Below the pieces are notes generated by a model. That model was not told where the DNA came from and searched no databases. It saw only the letters and a list, made by a program, of their open reading frames with translations. A program made the translations under genes and the position numbers. A DNA stretch of 64,000 bases. Source: Thermaurantimonas sp046299575 (GTDB lineage Bacteria; Bacteroidota; Bacteroidia; Flavobacteriales; Schleiferiaceae). The stretch lies in assembly GCF_046299575.1 (NCBI RefSeq), contig NZ_JBKBHX010000008.1:62001-126000 (forward strand), written 5' to 3'. Shown here in pieces: positions 60,673-64,000 of the stretch (positions are counted from its first letter, which is position 1; each line of letters begins with the position of its first letter).

Positions 60673-63552
60673 ATGAACGAAGGAGAGTTAAAGAGTGCTT
60701 TACTAACAAAGGGTTTCAAAGGCGAAATATTTGATGATATTCTGCACAAAGTGCTATATGCTACAGATGCAAGCATCTACAAAGAATATCCATTAGCTGT
60801 GGTTTATCCGCGCGATGAGGAAGATGTAAAAATTCTTGTGGACACATGCAGAGAAAAAAATATCCCTATCATTCCTCGTACAGCAGGTACCTCACTGGCG
60901 GGACAGTGCGTCGGCAGTGGTGTTGTGGCCGATACATCGAGATATATGACCCGGGTGTTGGACTTTGATTTGCATATTGGAATTGTTAAAGTTCAACCCG
61001 GAGTAATACGCGATTCGCTCAATGAAATGCTCAAACCTTACGGCTGGTTTTTCGGCCCAAATACATCTACATCTAATAGATGTATGCTCGGTGGAATGGT
61101 CGCCAACAATTCTTCTGGCTCAACTTCGGTCAAGTATGGAGTAACGCGTGATAAAGTGTTGGCCATCAGAGGGGTGCTCTCTAATGGTGAGATTATAGAA
61201 CTTTCGGAGGGTAAAGCTCCTCATTCAATCCTGAGCTCTATGCTCGAACTTCTTTCTGATTCAGCATTGGTAGACGCTGTTCAAAAAAATTACCCTAAAA
61301 AAACAATTCACCGCAGAAATACTGGATATGCTCTGGATGTTTTACTCGATCAAATCGACCTTGGGAAAAGAACAGATCGGCTAAACCTTGCAAAACTGAT
61401 CTCAGGTTCAGAGGGCACATTACTGTTTATAACAGAAATTCTTCTGAAACTGGATCGGCTGCCGCCGAAAGAAGTTGCAGTGATTTGTGCGCATTTTTCT
61501 ACCATCCGGCAGAGTATGGAGGCAGCCAGAGAAGTCATGAAAGTGAGCCCTTTTGCCTGTGAATTGGTTGACAAAATCATACTTGATTGCACGAAAGAAA
61601 ATTTAGAACAACGAGAAAACCGATTTTTTATAGAAGGCGATCCTGAAGCGATTTTAGCAATAGAGCTGAGAGCTGATGAAATAAGTGCGCTGCAAAAAGC
61701 AGTAGAAACCACTATTGCGCACCTTAAAGAAGCAAATCTCGGCTATGCATTTCCGGTATTATGGAATGACGATACTCAAAAAATTTGGTCGTTGAGAGCT
61801 GCCGGCCTCGGCCTACTTTCAAACATCCCCGGACCGGCTAAGGCAATAGCTTGTATAGAAGATACAGCTGTAGACATAGAAGACCTGCCCGATTACATCG
61901 ACGAATTTGACCAAATGATGGAAAAATTTGGCCAACGATCGGTGCATTACGCACATGCCGGGGCCGGGGAGATTCACTTAAGACCCATCCTCAATCTGCG
62001 AGATCCACAGGGATTTAAGCAGCTGCGGCAGATCAGTACAGAGTCAGCCAGATTGGTGAAAAAATACAATGGGTCCTTATCAGGAGAGCACGGAGATGGA
62101 CGTGTGAGGGCCGAGTTTATTGAAGAGTTTTATGGTCCTCAGATATATCAGGCCTTTTTAAGAGTCAAGCAAATTTTTGATCCGCACAATTTGTTCAACC
62201 CCGGAAAAGTAGTGAATGCCCCGCCAATGGATACCTCCCTGCGCGAGGATCCAACAACGCCACTTCAGACCATCGACACCTTCTTTGATTACGGAAGGGA
62301 AGGAGGATTTCTGGCAGCTGTAGAAAAATGCAATGGGTCGGGAGACTGTCGAAAGCCCTTTTCGACCGGAGGCACGATGTGTCCTTCGTATCAAGCCACT
62401 CTCGATGAAAAAGATACAACCCGTGCGCGAGCAAACGCACTGCGCGAATTTGTTTCGGGTGCTGCTAATGGGCAGAAGGGTTTTGCACATCCTGAATTGA
62501 AAGAGGTGATGGACTTGTGCTTATCATGCAAGGGCTGTACGCGCGAATGCCCTAGTAATGTGGATATGGCATCTATGAAGAGCGAATGGCTCTATCAGTA
62601 CCAGAAAGTACACGGCAAGTCATTGAGCACACTGTTTTTTGGTCATTTTGACCGTCTTGCTCGTTGGGCAGCCCTGTTACCAAGATTTTCAAATGCTCTG
62701 CTTGAAAATCGATTCATTGGAGATTTAATTAAGAGATCAGTTGGAATTGCAAAGGAAAGGAAATTACCCGCATTTGCTAAAATACCTTTCCACAGACAGA
62801 TCAATGAAGCACTTCTGAAAAATCCACATGATCCTGTTGGTTCAGTTTATCTCTTTCTGGATGAATTTATCAATTACAATGAGCCGCACATTGGTAGTAA
62901 AGCTATTGAGTTGCTGCAGCAGCATGGGTATGAAGTAAAATTTGTGAAACACGCTTCGAGCGGAAGAGCTATGATCTCTAAGGGGTTACTACCGGAGGCT
63001 AGAAAAGTGGCGGAACAAAATGTGGAAATTTTCTCAGAGATTGTGTCTGAAAATGTGCCGCTGGTAGGCATAGAGCCATCGGCCATTTTATCGTTCAGAG
63101 ATGAATATCCGAGGATAGTTCGCGTACAATTCAGGGAAAGAGCGAAAAGATTAGCTCAAAATGTTTTGCTGCTGGATGAATTTTTTGCCCGAGAGATCAA
63201 GTCAGGAAGATTGAAAAAACAGGACAAAGAGAAGGAGGTAAGAACGGTGCACGTACATGGGCATTGTCATCAGAAGGCGTTGAGCTCGCTGCGATATACG
63301 CGTGAGGTTCTGGAGTTTTTTGGTTATAAGGTAAAAATTATTCCAAGCGGATGCTGTGGAATGGCGGGCAGCTTTGGCTATGAAAAAGCGCATTACAAAC
63401 TGAGCATGAAGATTGGTGAGATGGTTCTATTTCCTTATTTGCGCGGGTTAAAAGAAAAGGAGCTGGTGGTGGCGGTTGGAACTTCGTGCAGGCATCAAAT
63501 TGACGATGGAGTGGGTAGAAAAGCGCTACATTGGGTTGAGATCCTGAAATGA
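60673..63552 (+). CDS. FAD-linked and 4Fe-4S oxidoreductase (GlcD/GlcF or D-lactate dehydrogenase type fusion)
   Basis: About 959 residues. The N-terminal ~450 residues are a VAO/PCMH FAD domain: VVYPRDEEDVKILVDTCREKNIPIIPRTAGTSLAGQCVG, GPNTSTSNRCMLGGMVANNSSGSTSVKYG, and the C-terminal FAD-oxidase cap with GEHGDGRVRAEF and FNPGKVVN. Then a ferredoxin-like region with CNGSGDCRK, CLSCKGCTRECPSNVDM (second cluster lacking part of the first) and a CCG-type domain, GHCHQKALSSL and IPSGCCGMAG. This matches D-2-hydroxyacid/ D-lactate or 2-hydroxyglutarate dehydrogenases of the YdiJ type that feed electrons to the quinone pool. The position after the act-cox operon supports this. Substrate unresolved. 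Confidence 0.87.
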   Translation: MNEGELKSALLTKGFKGEIFDDILHKVLYATDASIYKEYPLAVVYPRDEEDVKILVDTCREKNIPIIPRTAGTSLAGQCVGSGVVADTSRYMTRVLDFDLHIGIVKVQPGVIRDSLNEMLKPYGWFFGPNTSTSNRCMLGGMVANNSSGSTSVKYGVTRDKVLAIRGVLSNGEIIELSEGKAPHSILSSMLELLSDSALVDAVQKNYPKKTIHRRNTGYALDVLLDQIDLGKRTDRLNLAKLISGSEGTLLFITEILLKLDRLPPKEVAVICAHFSTIRQSMEAAREVMKVSPFACELVDKIILDCTKENLEQRENRFFIEGDPEAILAIELRADEISALQKAVETTIAHLKEANLGYAFPVLWNDDTQKIWSLRAAGLGLLSNIPGPAKAIACIEDTAVDIEDLPDYIDEFDQMMEKFGQRSVHYAHAGAGEIHLRPILNLRDPQGFKQLRQISTESARLVKKYNGSLSGEHGDGRVRAEFIEEFYGPQIYQAFLRVKQIFDPHNLFNPGKVVNAPPMDTSLREDPTTPLQTIDTFFDYGREGGFLAAVEKCNGSGDCRKPFSTGGTMCPSYQATLDEKDTTRARANALREFVSGAANGQKGFAHPELKEVMDLCLSCKGCTRECPSNVDMASMKSEWLYQYQKVHGKSLSTLFFGHFDRLARWAALLPRFSNALLENRFIGDLIKRSVGIAKERKLPAFAKIPFHRQINEALLKNPHDPVGSVYLFLDEFINYNEPHIGSKAIELLQQHGYEVKFVKHASSGRAMISKGLLPEARKVAEQNVEIFSEIVSENVPLVGIEPSAILSFRDEYPRIVRVQFRERAKRLAQNVLLLDEFFAREIKSGRLKKQDKEKEVRTVHVHGHCHQKALSSLRYTREVLEFFGYKVKIIPSGCCGMAGSFGYEKAHYKLSMKIGEMVLFPYLRGLKEKELVVAVGTSCRHQIDDGVGRKALHWVEILK

Positions 63553-63837
63553 GACATGCTTTGCGCAATCTGAGAATTTTGAGATGAGTTGAATATTGCT
63601 ATGGAGGTGAATATGTAGACAGATGTTGGATATAAAGAAGAAGAATTGTAAAAGCGTGCTCGATTAGATCACAAACCAAAAGAACGCAGAGCTATCAGTA
63701 AGATTAAAACGATTTAAGCGAATAAATGCATAAATGTAGATGTCTCTATCACGAAGCTTTTCGGATAGAGTTTATTTCAGGAAAAATAAATCACTTCAAC
63801 TTATGGTGCTACAATAAGACGATCTAATGAAGTATGA

Positions 63838-64000
63838 TCAAAGACCGATTCGAGAGCGGAGGTGGTTGAAAAATTCATAGATTACTATGCCGGCGCATAC
63901 AGAAATGTTGAGCGAATGCTTTGTACCGTATTGCGGCAATTCCAGGCAATAATCGCACCTGTCGATGGCTTCCTGACTTACTCCTAACACTTCGTGACCA
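63838..64000 (-). CDS. C-terminus of a TrmH/SpoU-family RNA 2'-O-methyltransferase (5' outside window)
   Basis: The final 54 residues read GHEVLGVSQEAIDRCDYCLELPQYGTKHSLNISVCAGIVIYEFFNHL then RSRIGL, ending at TGA (complement 63838-63840). The stretch E.P..G...SLNVS.A..I..YE is the C-terminal SAM-binding knot of TrmH-family methyltransferases, which methylate a tRNA or rRNA ribose. The remainder lies beyond the window. About 285 bases to the stop of the previous gene hold nothing recognisable. Confidence 0.88.
   Translation of the reverse strand, partial: GHEVLGVSQEAIDRCDYCLELPQYGTKHSLNISVCAGIVIYEFFNHLRSRIGL

Noticed and set aside
63553..63837. Possible gene or remnant between the FAD/Fe-S oxidoreductase and the TrmH-type gene
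   Set aside because: Frames are short and broken, without recognisable motifs on either strand.
188..64000. CRISPR arrays, insertion sequences, prophage, rRNA, attachment sites
   Set aside because: No regular spacer repeats, transposase or phage genes, or rRNA were found. tRNA genes show no duplicated 3' ends that would mark an integrated element.

Overview
This window comes from a bacterium of the phylum Bacteroidota. Four proteins carry a C-terminal type IX secretion (T9SS) sorting domain, and a PorP/SprF-family protein sits next to one of them. Promoters fit the Bacteroidetes -33/-7 form (TTG ... TAnnTTTG). Respiration runs through a complete alternative complex III operon joined to cytochrome c oxidase genes, and CarB is the short form without an MGS-like tail. 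A finer placement cannot be read safely from the sequence. There is no rRNA, CRISPR array, intact insertion sequence or prophage; most of the window is core chromosome.

Layout. 0-9.2 kb: end of a T9SS protein, an intergenic repeat element (copy A), PorP/SprF, ornithine aminotransferase with a thioredoxin-like partner, then on the minus strand a large T9SS beta-propeller protein, a flippase and a glycosyltransferase, with a decayed AAA-ATPase-like gene upstream. 9.4-18.4 kb: FadN-type beta-oxidation enzyme, YbbR-like protein / coaE / nnr overlapping in series, rpmH, carB and a small membrane protein. 18.5-23.2 kb: TonB-dependent receptor with a palindrome exactly filling its promoter spacer, tRNA-Asn, an ABC ATPase, an NTF2-like protein and a MazG-like pyrophosphohydrolase. 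23.5-28 kb: a tightly coupled maltose-phosphorylase cluster (BadF-type kinase, methylglyoxal-synthase-like protein lacking a catalytic Asp, beta-phosphoglucomutase, GH65), followed by repeat copy B. 28.3-32.1 kb: recA, serS, an FAD oxidoreductase and a two-gene deletion scar. 32.1-37.9 kb: a 1.9-thousand-residue T9SS beta-helix protein with an internal duplication. 38.2-49.4 kb: TlpA-like thioredoxins, gatB, tRNA-Leu, a small T9SS protein, short-chain fatty acid transporter, P-type ATPase, pcm and an anion symporter. 49.6-60.7 kb: actABCDEF-coxB-coxA. 60.7-64 kb: a GlcD/GlcF-type FAD/Fe-S oxidoreductase and the 3' end of a TrmH-type RNA methyltransferase.

How it works together. Fatty acid and maltose breakdown feed an aerobic chain in which ACIII oxidises menaquinol and passes electrons to the adjacent oxidase; the FAD/Fe-S oxidoreductase probably adds electrons from a hydroxy acid. 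The most notable unexplained signals are: an identical 12-base promoter/discriminator sequence (TTTGCAGCCCGA) at rpmH, tRNA-Asn and tRNA-Leu; a TTTAGA-N5-TCTAAA operator at two genes; the MGS-like protein with Tyr in place of a catalytic Asp; the repeat element present twice; and a giant secreted protein with no ordinary start codon.
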